Part shown: positions 36,056 to 43,783 of the stretch, piece after piece
Layout: each line of letters opens with the position of its first letter
How positions within the stretch are numbered: the first letter of the stretch is position 1
Source: DATLMR01 sp964615905
GTDB lineage: Bacteria > Acidobacteriota > Blastocatellia > UBA7656
Assembly: GCA_964615905.1 (NCBI GenBank)
Contig: CAZTUB010000013.1
Span: 124,001-188,000, forward strand
Direction of reading: 5' to 3'
Length of the DNA: 64,000 nucleotides
The notes under the pieces: model-generated
Databases searched by the model: none
What the model was told of the DNA's origin: nothing
Seen by the model: only the letters and a program-made list of their open reading frames with translations
Made by a program: the position numbers and the translations under genes

Positions 36056-36110
36056 CCCGTCGACTCAGCCGTTTCGCTAACCAACCAACCTATCCAACAG
36101 AGAGGTGAAT

Positions 36111-36374
36111 ATGTCGAAGAAGCCGCCGACGAAAACGACCGCTAAGGCAGGGGTGAAGAGAGTCGCAGCCAAGAAGCCGCTGAGGGTCAGCCAGATAAAT
36201 GACATCAGAAAAGGTATTCACGTCATGTACGGCGTGATAATCCATGAAGCGATTGCTCGCGGCAACGTCACTGAGCTGCGCAATCTGCTTGACGCGGCGA
36301 AAACCCAGCACGCCGCCAACCAGTCCGCGTTGAAAGATCTGGAAAAAGCCATTCGTAAATCGAGCGCCAGTTGA
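36111..36374 (+). CDS. DUF1843-type small protein 2 (putative modified-peptide precursor)
   Basis: An 87-residue paralogue. Basic head (residues 1-25, Lys/Ala/Thr), a short linker, then VMYGVIIHEAIARGNVTEL (residues 38-56) and a helical tail with alternating Ala, Leu and Lys. The Y-X(10)-G spacing is kept and Asp is Asn. ATG 36111 was chosen over the in-frame GTG at 36105 because it gives the same MSKKP start as paralogues 3 and 4. The context AGAGGTGAATATG nearly equals that of paralogue 3, showing that the leader was copied with the gene. Confidence 0.75.
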   Translation: MSKKPPTKTTAKAGVKRVAAKKPLRVSQINDIRKGIHVMYGVIIHEAIARGNVTELRNLLDAAKTQHAANQSALKDLEKAIRKSSAS

Positions 36375-36453
36375 TTATCGCAGGCGTAACAATAACGCTA
36401 ACCTTCGGGCCGGTTCTTCTCTTGAACGAATCGGCCCCACAGACGAGGTGAAT

Positions 36454-36696
36454 ATGTCAAAGAAACCGGCAAAGAAAGCAGGCGCGAAGAAGGCAGGCGC
36501 AAAAAAGGCAGGCGGGTACAAGAAGGGCTCGAAGACTCCGATCATCGCTTTGTACGGAGTGTGGATTCGTGGCGCGATTGCTCGCGGCGACGTAAACGAG
36601 ATGACCAAAGTCGCCCAGACGGCGAGGGACCAGATCGCCGACAGCCAGGCGGCGTTGAAGGAGCTAAACCAGGCGCTACGCCGCACACGCGTCTGA
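36454..36696 (+). CDS. DUF1843-type small protein 3 (putative modified-peptide precursor)
   Basis: An 80-residue paralogue. The head contains three near-perfect AGAKK repeats (residues 9-23), as in histone H1-like tails. The core is ALYGVWIRGAIARGDVNEM (residues 32-50) with the Y-X(10)-GD motif, followed by a helix containing IADSQAALKELNQALRRTR, almost identical to paralogue 4. ATG 36454 follows GAGGTGAAT. The head is much more variable between paralogues than the YG...ARG block, as expected when the block is the modified or recognised part. Confidence 0.75.
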   Translation: MSKKPAKKAGAKKAGAKKAGGYKKGSKTPIIALYGVWIRGAIARGDVNEMTKVAQTARDQIADSQAALKELNQALRRTRV

Positions 36697-36737
36697 TTCC
36701 ATCGAGCTGTCGCTCAAGCCTAATAGGGATTAGAGCC

Positions 36738-36761
36738 GGGTTGGTTGGAGCCAACCAACCC
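36738..36761. repeat. Perfect inverted repeat before precursor gene 4
   Basis: An 11-bp palindromic arm (36738-36748 with 36751-36761) made of GGTTGGTTGG and its complement. A related AACCAACCAACC stretch lies before precursor gene 2 (36078-36090). It could be a weak attenuator between precursor genes; no T-run follows. Confidence 0.6.
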
Positions 36762-36777
36762 TCGTGACGAGGTAGCT

Positions 36778-37002
36778 ATGTCTAAAAAACCGCCGAGAAG
36801 ACCGCGCAGCAACAAGCCGCTCGACATTGAAGGGATCAGTGAAGCGACACACCCTCTGTACGGCGTTTACATACGCGATGCTATAGCGCGCGGAGATGTG
36901 ACAGAGATGCGCAACGTCGCGGAAGCCGCTCGACAACAGATCGCCGACAGCCAGGCCGCGTTGAGGGACCTGGATAAAGCGGTTCGCCGCACACGCACCT
37001 GA
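36778..37002 (+). CDS. DUF1843-type small protein 4 (putative modified-peptide precursor)
   Basis: A 74-residue paralogue, closest to the family consensus. Basic head MSKKPPRRPRSNKP, then PLYGVYIRDAIARGDVTEM with Y-X(10)-GDV and a helix with RQQIADSQAALRDLDKAVRRTRT. ATG 36778 is preferred over the in-frame ATG at 36745 because it aligns with the MSKK start of paralogues 2 and 3. The radical SAM gene starts 19 bp after its stop, so the two are almost certainly co-transcribed. Confidence 0.77.
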   Translation: MSKKPPRRPRSNKPLDIEGISEATHPLYGVYIRDAIARGDVTEMRNVAEAARQQIADSQAALRDLDKAVRRTRT

Positions 37003-37021
37003 CAAACCGACGGGAACTATT

Positions 37022-38536
37022 ATGATCGACCTGACGGGAGAAACACCTCCGATACCGGCTCGCTATCTCGACGCAGAGGACCGCGCGTCGCTTGCGCCTG
37101 TACACGTGGTCTGGGAGATAACGCTGGCGTGCGACCTGAAATGCAATCACTGCGGTTCAAGGGCTGGCAAGATACGCCCTCGTGAATTGACGACCGACGA
37201 GTGCCTCGACCTTGTGAGACAACTAGCGCGGCTCGGCACGCGAGAGGTGACGCTCATAGGCGGTGAAGCATACCTCAGAAAAGATTGGGTTGAGATAATC
37301 CGCGAGATCACAGATAACGGGATGCAGTGCACTATGCAGAGCGGCGGGCTGCACCTCGACGAGAAGCGCGTTCGCGAGGCTGCTGCCGCTGGGCTCAAGG
37401 GAGCTGGTATCTCGATAGACGGGCTCGAAGAGTTGCACGACAGATTGCGCGGGGTGAAGGGGTCTTACGAAGCCGGGTTCAGAGCCTTGAGGCTCTTAAA
37501 AGAGCACGGGATACCGACGGGCGTAAACTCACAGATTACCTCCGAAACCATCCCTCAGCTGCCGGAGATGATGGACCGTTTTATCGAAGCGGGAGCCAAA
37601 GGTTGGCAGGTTCAGTTGACTGTGGCAATGGGACGCGCGGCGGACCATCCAGAGCTGCTGCTCCAGCCTTACGAACTGCTAAACCTCATGCCGCTGCTCG
37701 CAGACCTCTACAAAGAGGGCGTCCGGCGCGGCTTCCTGATCCAGCCGGGAAACAACATCGGATACTTCGGCCCTTACGAATCGGTGTGGCGCGGGAGCGG
37801 CGACGACCGCATCCACTGGGTAAGCTGTAACGCGGGGCAGAATACTATGGGCATCGAATCGGACGGCACAATAAAAGGATGCCCTTCGCTTCCGACATCT
37901 CCTTATTCGGGCGGCAATGTTCGCGATCTATCGGTCAAAGATATATGGCAGACAGCGCCCGAACTCTCTTTCACTCGAAAGCGGACCGTCGATGACCTAT
38001 GGGGGTTTTGCCGCACCTGTTACTACGCGGATGTTTGCCGCGCGGGGTGCTCCTGGACTACGCACGTTCTGTTCGGCAAGCCTGGCAACAACCCCTACTG
38101 CCATCACCGAACGCTTGAGCTTGAAAAACGCGGGCTGCGCGAGCGCATAGTCAGGGTCGAGGCAGCGCCCGGCACGCCCTTCGATTACGGGCTGTTTGAG
38201 CTTGTCCTTGAACAAGCAGACGGCAGCCCATACCGGCCCCAGGGGGATATTGAGCAGTCGCGCACCCCGCTTGCGATCACAGACCGGTCCACGTCGAATC
38301 TTGTTCAGCTTTCATCAAAGGTGACAGCAAAGAGAAAGAAGCGCGAGCCCAAAGCGAAATTCGCCGCCGTCCCCACGATGGTGCTCTGTCGCGGCTGCAA
38401 GCAATACGTTGCGCGCCGCACGGAGGTGTGCCCGCACTGCCAGGGCGATGTCAAAGCGCTCGCCAGAGAGTATGAGAAGAAGCTCCGCGCGGCACGAAAA
38501 GCCAGCGAGCGGTTGATGGAGTTGTTGCAGTTTTGA
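37022..38536 (+). CDS. Radical SAM/SPASM protein with C-terminal zinc ribbon, putative precursor maturase
   Basis: A 504-residue enzyme. The radical SAM cluster motif is CDLKCNHC (C37, C41, C44), followed by GSRAG; the SAM-contact GGE is at 80-82. The SPASM region has seven Cys (C269, C287, C330, C333, C339, C343, C360), enough for two auxiliary Fe-S clusters. A charged linker (400-450) leads to a zinc ribbon (C456/C459 and C470/C473) and a coiled tail. The CNHCGSRAG segment and the four upstream Y-X(10)-GD small proteins match the GDL-motif peptide-associated radical SAM maturases as I know them. It should modify the small proteins; the chemistry is not shown by sequence. Iron-sulfur and SAM dependence are established for the family. 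Confidence 0.88.
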   Translation: MIDLTGETPPIPARYLDAEDRASLAPVHVVWEITLACDLKCNHCGSRAGKIRPRELTTDECLDLVRQLARLGTREVTLIGGEAYLRKDWVEIIREITDNGMQCTMQSGGLHLDEKRVREAAAAGLKGAGISIDGLEELHDRLRGVKGSYEAGFRALRLLKEHGIPTGVNSQITSETIPQLPEMMDRFIEAGAKGWQVQLTVAMGRAADHPELLLQPYELLNLMPLLADLYKEGVRRGFLIQPGNNIGYFGPYESVWRGSGDDRIHWVSCNAGQNTMGIESDGTIKGCPSLPTSPYSGGNVRDLSVKDIWQTAPELSFTRKRTVDDLWGFCRTCYYADVCRAGCSWTTHVLFGKPGNNPYCHHRTLELEKRGLRERIVRVEAAPGTPFDYGLFELVLEQADGSPYRPQGDIEQSRTPLAITDRSTSNLVQLSSKVTAKRKKREPKAKFAAVPTMVLCRGCKQYVARRTEVCPHCQGDVKALAREYEKKLRAARKASERLMELLQF

Positions 38537-38540
38537 TCTG

Positions 38541-38569
38541 TTCCAACTCCGTTATATCCATGCTATAGT
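38541..38569 (+). promoter_or_regulatory. Extended -10 promoter before GT2 gene
   Basis: TGC-TATAGT (TATAGT at 38564-38569) is an extended -10 element, with a weak -35 TTCCAA at 38541-38546 and a 17-bp spacer. It suggests that the GT2 at 38603 is not part of the radical SAM operon. Confidence 0.5.
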
Positions 38570-38602
38570 CATCGCTTGCGGACGAATACCGCTGTGATAC
38601 TT

Positions 38603-39403
38603 ATGCCTGGGCTCTTATCGATAATCATACCGGCTTATAACGAAGGGAAACGGATCGGGCGAACTCTGGATGAGGTGCTGCGCTTCCTGTCCACTTACCA
38701 ACACGATTCCGAAGTCATAGTCGTAGACGACGGCTCGAAGGATAATACGGCCCAGGAGGTACAGAGCCGTGTCGAGCGGTACCGGTCGGTAAATCGCGAC
38801 TTGCGGCTTTTGACGAACGATCCGAATCGCGGCAAGGGCTACAGCGTAAAGCGCGGCATCAACGAGGCTCGCGGCGACATAGCGCTCTTTACCGACGCGG
38901 ACCTGTCGTCGCCCATAACCGAAGCGCCAAAGCTGATAGACCCTATCGTGGAGAATCGCGCGGACGTGACCTTTGGCTCTCGCGGGATCGACCCGAACCT
39001 TATAGGCATACACCAGTCGTTTTTAAGAGAGATGGGCGGTCGTACTTTCAACCTGTTTGTCAGGACGATAACCGGCCTCAAGTACAAAGACACGCAATGC
39101 GGCTTCAAAGCATTCAGGCGAGAGCTTGCGCTTCCGGCGTTTCATTTGCAGCGGATCGAGCGGTTCGGGTTCGACCCGGAGGTGCTCTACATCGCGCGCA
39201 AACACGGGTTGCGCCTTGAGGAAGTGCCCGTCGCGTGGAACCACAGCGACGAAAGCAAAGTCAGCTATATCCGCGACTCGGTAGATATGTTTCTGGACCT
39301 TGTCCGAATCCGTATAAACGATTTTGCCGGTCGCTACAACAACAGGGCGACGCCGCCGTCGCTCGACGGCCAGAGCATCAGCAACCGCGCAGGGAAGCGT
39401 TAA
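38603..39403 (+). CDS. GT2 glycosyltransferase, dolichyl-phosphate beta-glucosyltransferase-like
   Basis: A 266-residue GT2 enzyme. IIIPAYNEGKRIGRTL near residue 7, EVIVVDDGSKDNTA near 40, NPNRGKGYSVKRG near 80, the metal-binding FTDADLSSPI near 100 and TGLKYKDTQCGFKAFRR near 160 are the marks of ALG5-type polyprenyl-phosphate glucosyltransferases. It transfers a sugar from a nucleotide sugar to a polyprenyl phosphate on the cytoplasmic face. The ATG at 38603 is preferred to a TTG at 38576, which lies inside the expected start-of-transcription region. It has its own promoter. Confidence 0.87.
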   Translation: MPGLLSIIIPAYNEGKRIGRTLDEVLRFLSTYQHDSEVIVVDDGSKDNTAQEVQSRVERYRSVNRDLRLLTNDPNRGKGYSVKRGINEARGDIALFTDADLSSPITEAPKLIDPIVENRADVTFGSRGIDPNLIGIHQSFLREMGGRTFNLFVRTITGLKYKDTQCGFKAFRRELALPAFHLQRIERFGFDPEVLYIARKHGLRLEEVPVAWNHSDESKVSYIRDSVDMFLDLVRIRINDFAGRYNNRATPPSLDGQSISNRAGKR

Positions 39404-39517
39404 AGATCACGCCGAACCGGGAGACGGCTTGAGCAGAGTTTTTCAGCTCACCTTAATCGATCATCGATGGCTCCGGTTTGCGCGTGTTTTTCTTTCGCGG
39501 ACGAAAAGGAGCCGGTG

Positions 39518-40171
39518 ATGGAATCGGATGAGTACCATCTGGAGGAACTGTCTGTGGCCGCGAACTGCAAGGATTCGCGCCGCATCATGCCTCCTATACT
39601 CGATAGCTATTCAAGGGTTCTCGACGTAGGCTGCGGCGCGGGCCAGACCCTTATCGCAATCAAACCCGGTCCTGATGTGTTCGCGGCGGGTGTCGACCTT
39701 AACCTCTCCGCGCTCGCGCTGGGGAAACAGATCGACAGCCGTTTTGGCTTTGTATGCGCCAAAGGCGAGGCGCTCCCTTTCCAGAGCGACTCTTTCGATT
39801 TTGTGTTCTCTCGCGTCTCGTTGCCTTATATGCACATGCACACCGCATTATCTGAGATGCGGCGTGTTCTGAAGGTAGGCGGCTCGCTCTGGCTAGTCCT
39901 TCATCCTTTCTCGATGGCAGCCGCTCGCCTGATTGAGAACCTGTCGCAGTTAAAAATAAAGGGGGCGATCTACAGCCTTTATGTGATCGCCAACGGCCTG
40001 TCTATTCATTCCGTCGGCAAGCAGATTCCCCTGAGATCCAGGAGCGGAGCCAACGAATCATTCCAGACCAATAGAGGAATAAGCCGGGAGTTGCGACGTG
40101 CAGGATTCGAGAATGTCGTGATTGAGCGGGGTAAGTTCTTCGTAGTTACTGCCAGCAAAGCGCCTCGCTGA
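39518..40171 (+). CDS. Class I SAM-dependent methyltransferase
   Basis: A 217-residue methyltransferase-11-type protein. LDVGCGAGQTL near 36-46 is the SAM-binding motif I, VDLNLSALALG near 60 holds the acidic residue for the ribose, and DSFDFVFSRVSLPY near 93 and VLKVGGSLWLVLHP near 118 are motifs II-III. Substrate unknown. ATG 39518 was chosen because it is preceded by AAAAGGAG (39504-39511); the open frame from 39467 adds a Cys-rich stretch with no ribosome-binding site. Confidence 0.82.
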   Translation: MESDEYHLEELSVAANCKDSRRIMPPILDSYSRVLDVGCGAGQTLIAIKPGPDVFAAGVDLNLSALALGKQIDSRFGFVCAKGEALPFQSDSFDFVFSRVSLPYMHMHTALSEMRRVLKVGGSLWLVLHPFSMAAARLIENLSQLKIKGAIYSLYVIANGLSIHSVGKQIPLRSRSGANESFQTNRGISRELRRAGFENVVIERGKFFVVTASKAPR

Positions 40172-40214
40172 TAGTGGACACGGCGGCAGACTCGCGCTAG
40201 ATTTGTAAGCGCGT

Positions 40215-40847
40215 ATGAAAGAGTATACCGGCCCTCGCGACTATTTCGATGAAAGCTATGTACGCTGGTGGGAGCAATCGGCTGATTCGAGACGACCTTT
40301 CCGCGCCGAGTTCTTTAACGCATTCGCGGTCGAGATAGGAGCATTACACAAGCCAAAGATACTCGACATTGGCAGCGGTCCCGGTTTTCTTGCCGAGTAT
40401 ATTCTTTCAAACTGCGACGTTGATTCTTACCACCTGTTCGACTTCTCTCCGCAAATGTTGCAACTGAGCCGCGCTCGCCTTTCGCCTTTCGCTGAGCGCG
40501 CGCGCTTTTACGAAGGGAGCTTTCTTGACGATAGATGGTGGGAGCCGCTCCCCGGCCCGTTCGATGCAATCGTATCGATGCAAGCCGTTCACGAAGTCCG
40601 CGATGTCGCCCGCCTGCCCCGGCTCTATTCTGAGATGGGCCTGCTTCTCGCGGATCATGGTCTGTTGTTGATAGCGGATCTGGTGAGCGCCGAGGCCGAG
40701 AAAGAAGAACATTACGTGACCGAAGAGACGCACATCGCGGCTTTTAACGAGGCGGGGTTCAAAGATGCCGGGAGAGTCCACGCGGCGGGGGATTTGATGA
40801 TGTTTCGCGCGAGTAAACCGGCCGGGGGAGGTGTTCTATCAGACTGA
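40215..40847 (+). CDS. Class I SAM-dependent methyltransferase
   Basis: A 210-residue methyltransferase. ILDIGSGPGFLAEYI near 46-60 is motif I, YHLFDFSPQMLQLSRARL near 75 carries the acidic residue, and FDAIVSMQAVHEVRD near 115 and LLADHGLLLIADLV near 142 complete the fold. The motif VHEVRD instead of VHH/D-type residues gives no substrate clue. It is not a close paralogue of the upstream methyltransferase. Its 3' end overlaps the beginning of pdxJ by about 10 bp, so the two are probably translated together. Confidence 0.82.
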   Translation: MKEYTGPRDYFDESYVRWWEQSADSRRPFRAEFFNAFAVEIGALHKPKILDIGSGPGFLAEYILSNCDVDSYHLFDFSPQMLQLSRARLSPFAERARFYEGSFLDDRWWEPLPGPFDAIVSMQAVHEVRDVARLPRLYSEMGLLLADHGLLLIADLVSAEAEKEEHYVTEETHIAAFNEAGFKDAGRVHAAGDLMMFRASKPAGGGVLSD

Positions 40848-41566
40848 ACGTAAACGTCGATCACATCGCCACTATACGGCAGGCGCGGCGGACATTTGAG
40901 CCGAGCGTTGTCGCAGCCGCCGTGCTCGCAGACATCGCCGGGGCTGGCGGCATAACTGTACACCTGCGCGGTGACCGCAGGCATATCCAGGATGAGGATG
41001 TGCGCGCCCTGCGCTCTATTGTGAAGACCCACCTCAACCTGGAGATGGCCGCAACGCAAGAGATGATCGAATTTGCCCGCGATGTAAAACCGAACACGGC
41101 CACGCTTGTGCCTGAGCGAGCCGACGAGGTGACGACAGAAGGCGGGCTCGACGTTCTGGCTCACGAAGAAGAGATTCGAGCTGCGACCGCAAAACTATCC
41201 GAATCGGGGATACTGGTCAGCATCTTTCTCGACCCCGTGCCCGCGCAGATCGAAGCCGCCCGGCGCGTCGGAGCACGGCAGATAGAGATATGCACAGCGC
41301 GTTATGCAGAGCTGACCGACCCGACAACCTCATCCGGAGAGAGCGACATCGGCGATGAGCTTGAACGTATCGCAAGCTGCGCGCGGCAGGCGGGCGGGCT
41401 AGGTCTGCAAGTGGCAGCGGGCCACGGGCTGACTTACAGAAACGTTCGCGCAGTGGCAACCCTTGAGCCTATAGAAGAGCTTAACATCGGCCACAACATA
41501 GTGGCGCGGGCCGCGCTTGTCGGAATGGAGCGGGCCGTCCGCGAGATGATCGAGGCAATCGGGTAG
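40838..41566 (+). CDS. pdxJ: Pyridoxine 5'-phosphate synthase (apparent ATC start)
   Basis: PdxJ condenses 1-deoxyxylulose 5-phosphate with aminoacetone phosphate in vitamin B6 synthesis. From 40841 the frame reads RLNVNVDHIATIRQARR, the family's N-terminal block, then VHLRGDRRHIQDEDV, ATLVPERADEVTTEGG and VAAGHGLTYRNV with the usual phosphate and catalytic residues, ending GHNIVARAALVGM. Total about 242 residues, normal for the family. No ATG, GTG or TTG lies upstream of 40922 before a stop at 40814, and starting at the GTG (40922) would delete the essential first strand. ATC at 40838, 6 bp after GGAGG (40827-40831), is the best start. It overlaps the methyltransferase stop. Confidence 0.88.
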   Translation: MRLNVNVDHIATIRQARRTFEPSVVAAAVLADIAGAGGITVHLRGDRRHIQDEDVRALRSIVKTHLNLEMAATQEMIEFARDVKPNTATLVPERADEVTTEGGLDVLAHEEEIRAATAKLSESGILVSIFLDPVPAQIEAARRVGARQIEICTARYAELTDPTTSSGESDIGDELERIASCARQAGGLGLQVAAGHGLTYRNVRAVATLEPIEELNIGHNIVARAALVGMERAVREMIEAIG

Positions 41567-41583
41567 CCGGTCTTTGCAGACAG

Positions 41584-42732
41584 TTACTTTCTGGGCTGGT
41601 AGCTTGTCAGGTTTCGCGCCTTGTCGCGGTGTCGCTCAACGGCAAGCTGTATCAGGCGGTCGATCAACTCGCCGTATGAGACGCCGCTCGCTTCCCACAT
41701 CTTCGGGAACATGCTTATCGATGTGAAGCCGGGCATCGTGTTTATCTCGTTTATGATTACACGATTGGTTCCGCCCTCGACAAAAAAATCGACTCGCGCC
41801 AGACCCGAACCGTCAATCGTTTGAAACGCGGTTACGGCGTCACGTTGAATCCTGTCGATGATCTTTCGCGGCAATTTGGCGGGGATGTCTGTCGTCGACG
41901 CGCTGTCTACGTACTTGTCTTCGTAATCGTAAAACTCGTGGCCGAGTATGATCTCGCCGGGCAGGCTTGCGACCGGGTGGTCGTTGCCCATCACGCTCAC
42001 TTCGATCTCTCGCCCGTCAATCGCCTTTTCAACGATGACTCGGCGGTCATATCGCGCGGCGTCGTTTATCGCTTCACCCAGTTCGCGTTTATTCCTGGCT
42101 TTCGAGATGCCTACGGACGAACCGAGATTCGCGGGTTTTACGAAGACGGGAAATCCGAGCGAGCGAGCTAGTTTGTTGATTACCGTATCGGGATTCTCTT
42201 CCCAGGCCGACCGCAGGAAGTATTCGTAAGGGCCGACCGTCAGCCCCGCTTGCTCGAACAGCCTTTTCATCACGACCTTGTCCATCCCCGTCGCGGAGGC
42301 AAGCACGCCGCAGCCGACATAAGGGACTCCCGCCATCTCAAGCAGACCTTGAATCGTGCCGTCTTCTCCATAAGTTCCGTGCAGGACAGGAAAGACAACG
42401 TCGAGCGACAAGCCTGATGCGCCACGGTCTTCGCCGTCAAGCTGCATAAGGCCGCGCCGTGTAGGGTCGCCAATGATGGCCACCTGCTGGTGATGATTCG
42501 ATTCCATAATCGACTGCGGGATCATGGCGCGTGCGTCGCCTGAAACCAGCCAGCGCCCGTCTTTACCTATGCCAATCGGAACAACCTCATACTTAGACTT
42601 GTCAATCGCGTTGATGATCGATTCGGCAGAGCGCAAAGAGACTTCGTGCTCGCCCGATCTTCCGCCGAAAATCACACCGACTCTTATCTTTTTTTCCAAG
42701 GTGAAAAACTTACTCGCTTTCTCAGGGGTCAA
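41584..42732 (-). CDS. ddl: D-alanine--D-alanine ligase
   Basis: A 382-residue ATP-grasp enzyme that makes D-Ala-D-Ala for peptidoglycan. IFGGRSGEHEVSLRSAE near 20 is the N-terminal signature; LEMAGVPYVGCGVLASATGMDK near 131-152 and FPVFVKPANLGSSVGISKA near 195 form the substrate and ATP sites; INEINTMPGFTSISMFPKMW near 325 ends the active site. The start codon appears to be TTG at 42732, overlapping the arginase stop (TTGA), consistent with translational coupling. No ATG lies close upstream in frame. It faces pdxJ in convergent orientation. Confidence 0.9.
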   Translation of the reverse strand: MTPEKASKFFTLEKKIRVGVIFGGRSGEHEVSLRSAESIINAIDKSKYEVVPIGIGKDGRWLVSGDARAMIPQSIMESNHHQQVAIIGDPTRRGLMQLDGEDRGASGLSLDVVFPVLHGTYGEDGTIQGLLEMAGVPYVGCGVLASATGMDKVVMKRLFEQAGLTVGPYEYFLRSAWEENPDTVINKLARSLGFPVFVKPANLGSSVGISKARNKRELGEAINDAARYDRRVIVEKAIDGREIEVSVMGNDHPVASLPGEIILGHEFYDYEDKYVDSASTTDIPAKLPRKIIDRIQRDAVTAFQTIDGSGLARVDFFVEGGTNRVIINEINTMPGFTSISMFPKMWEASGVSYGELIDRLIQLAVERHRDKARNLTSYQPRK

Positions 42733-43640
42733 AGTATCTTTTTGCCGAGTGCCGAAAGTATCAGCTCGACCGCGAGCTGGCCCGTCTGGTTGGCGGTGTC
42801 GTAAAGCGGGTTGACCTCTGTCAGCTCAACCGAGAGCACGCGCCCCGACTCTGCTATCTTCTCCATGGCCAGATGGCTTTCGCGGTATGTCGCGCCGCCG
42901 CGTTCCGGCGTCCCGACGCCCGGCGCGTAGAACGGGTCGATAAAATCCATATCCATAGTGACGTGAATTCCTGCCGTGTCGCCTCCGGCAATCTTTACCG
43001 CTTCTTCGACCACGTTGGCGAGCCCGCGTTCGTCAAGCTCTGTCATGGTATAGACGCGCACGCCCAGCCTCTTTATCAATTCGCGCTCGCCGGGATCAAC
43101 GCTCCGCGCCCCGATGACAACGGTGTTTTCGGGTAAAACCTTTGGAGCGAACCCGGCGACGTGTGTCAGCTCTTTTGCGCCGTGCCCCAGCAATGCCGCG
43201 AGCGGCATGCCGTGAATATTACCCGACGGCGTGCTTTCGGGCGTGTTCATATCCGTGTGAGCGTCGAGCCAGATTATGCCCACTCGCTCGTCGCGCTTGC
43301 GGTAAAAAGAAGCCAGCCCGGATACGCTTCCGATTGCAATCGAGTGGTCCCCGCCAAGCACTACGGGGAGCGCGCCCTCCTCAAGGCTCGCTTCGACCAT
43401 CGCCGCAAGCTCCTCGGATGCGGCGGCAATCTCAGGGAGATAACGCGCGCGCGTGTTGGCTTGCGACATGGCTTCAGGCGGGTGGACGTGGACGTTGCCC
43501 GCGTCTGTCGCTTCAATTCCAAGCAGCGCAATCGCCTGGTTCAGACCGGCGATTCGTATTGCCGACGGCCCCATGTCGACGCCCCGCCGCCCCGCTCCAA
43601 GGTCCATCGGGACACCTATGATTCTTGCCTTCTTCTTCAT
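42729..43640 (-). CDS. rocF: Arginase
   Basis: A 303-residue ureohydrolase that splits arginine to ornithine and urea using two manganese ions. Metal ligands are visible: GGDHSIAIG near 100, WLDAHTDMNTP near 125 and TMDMDFIDPFYAPGVGTPERGG near 225-245. The SGNIHGMPLAALLG segment supports arginase rather than agmatinase. ATG at 43640 is preceded by AAGAGGAG; the longer open frame to 44012 runs through the terminator and the next gene's 3' part and is not coding. A gene for arginine use next to ddl has no obvious pathway link. Confidence 0.88.
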   Translation of the reverse strand: MKKKARIIGVPMDLGAGRRGVDMGPSAIRIAGLNQAIALLGIEATDAGNVHVHPPEAMSQANTRARYLPEIAAASEELAAMVEASLEEGALPVVLGGDHSIAIGSVSGLASFYRKRDERVGIIWLDAHTDMNTPESTPSGNIHGMPLAALLGHGAKELTHVAGFAPKVLPENTVVIGARSVDPGERELIKRLGVRVYTMTELDERGLANVVEEAVKIAGGDTAGIHVTMDMDFIDPFYAPGVGTPERGGATYRESHLAMEKIAESGRVLSVELTEVNPLYDTANQTGQLAVELILSALGKKIL

Positions 43641-43710
43641 AACTCCTCTTCGCTCAGTCATCAACCATTGTCCCATTCCGGCTTCGTCATCGCAAGACAC
43701 CCGGCGGCCG

Positions 43711-43741
43711 GAAAATAAAAAGAGGCTGCCGAAGCAGCCTC
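43711..43741 (-). terminator. Rho-independent terminator of the lytic transglycosylase gene
   Basis: On the minus strand an 8-bp GC-rich stem (GAGGCTGC with GCAGCCTC) and a TTCG tetraloop are followed by TTTTTATTTT. It lies 43 bp beyond the stop of the 43784 gene, in the right orientation. Confidence 0.92.
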
Positions 43742-43783
43742 GAAAACACCCTTTTGGAGTGGAGAATTGAGATCGAAAGAAGG

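Noticed and set aside
43161..43718. Plus-strand open frame of 185 codons opposite arginase
   Set aside because: Antisense shadow; composition is Arg/His-rich and it runs through a terminator.
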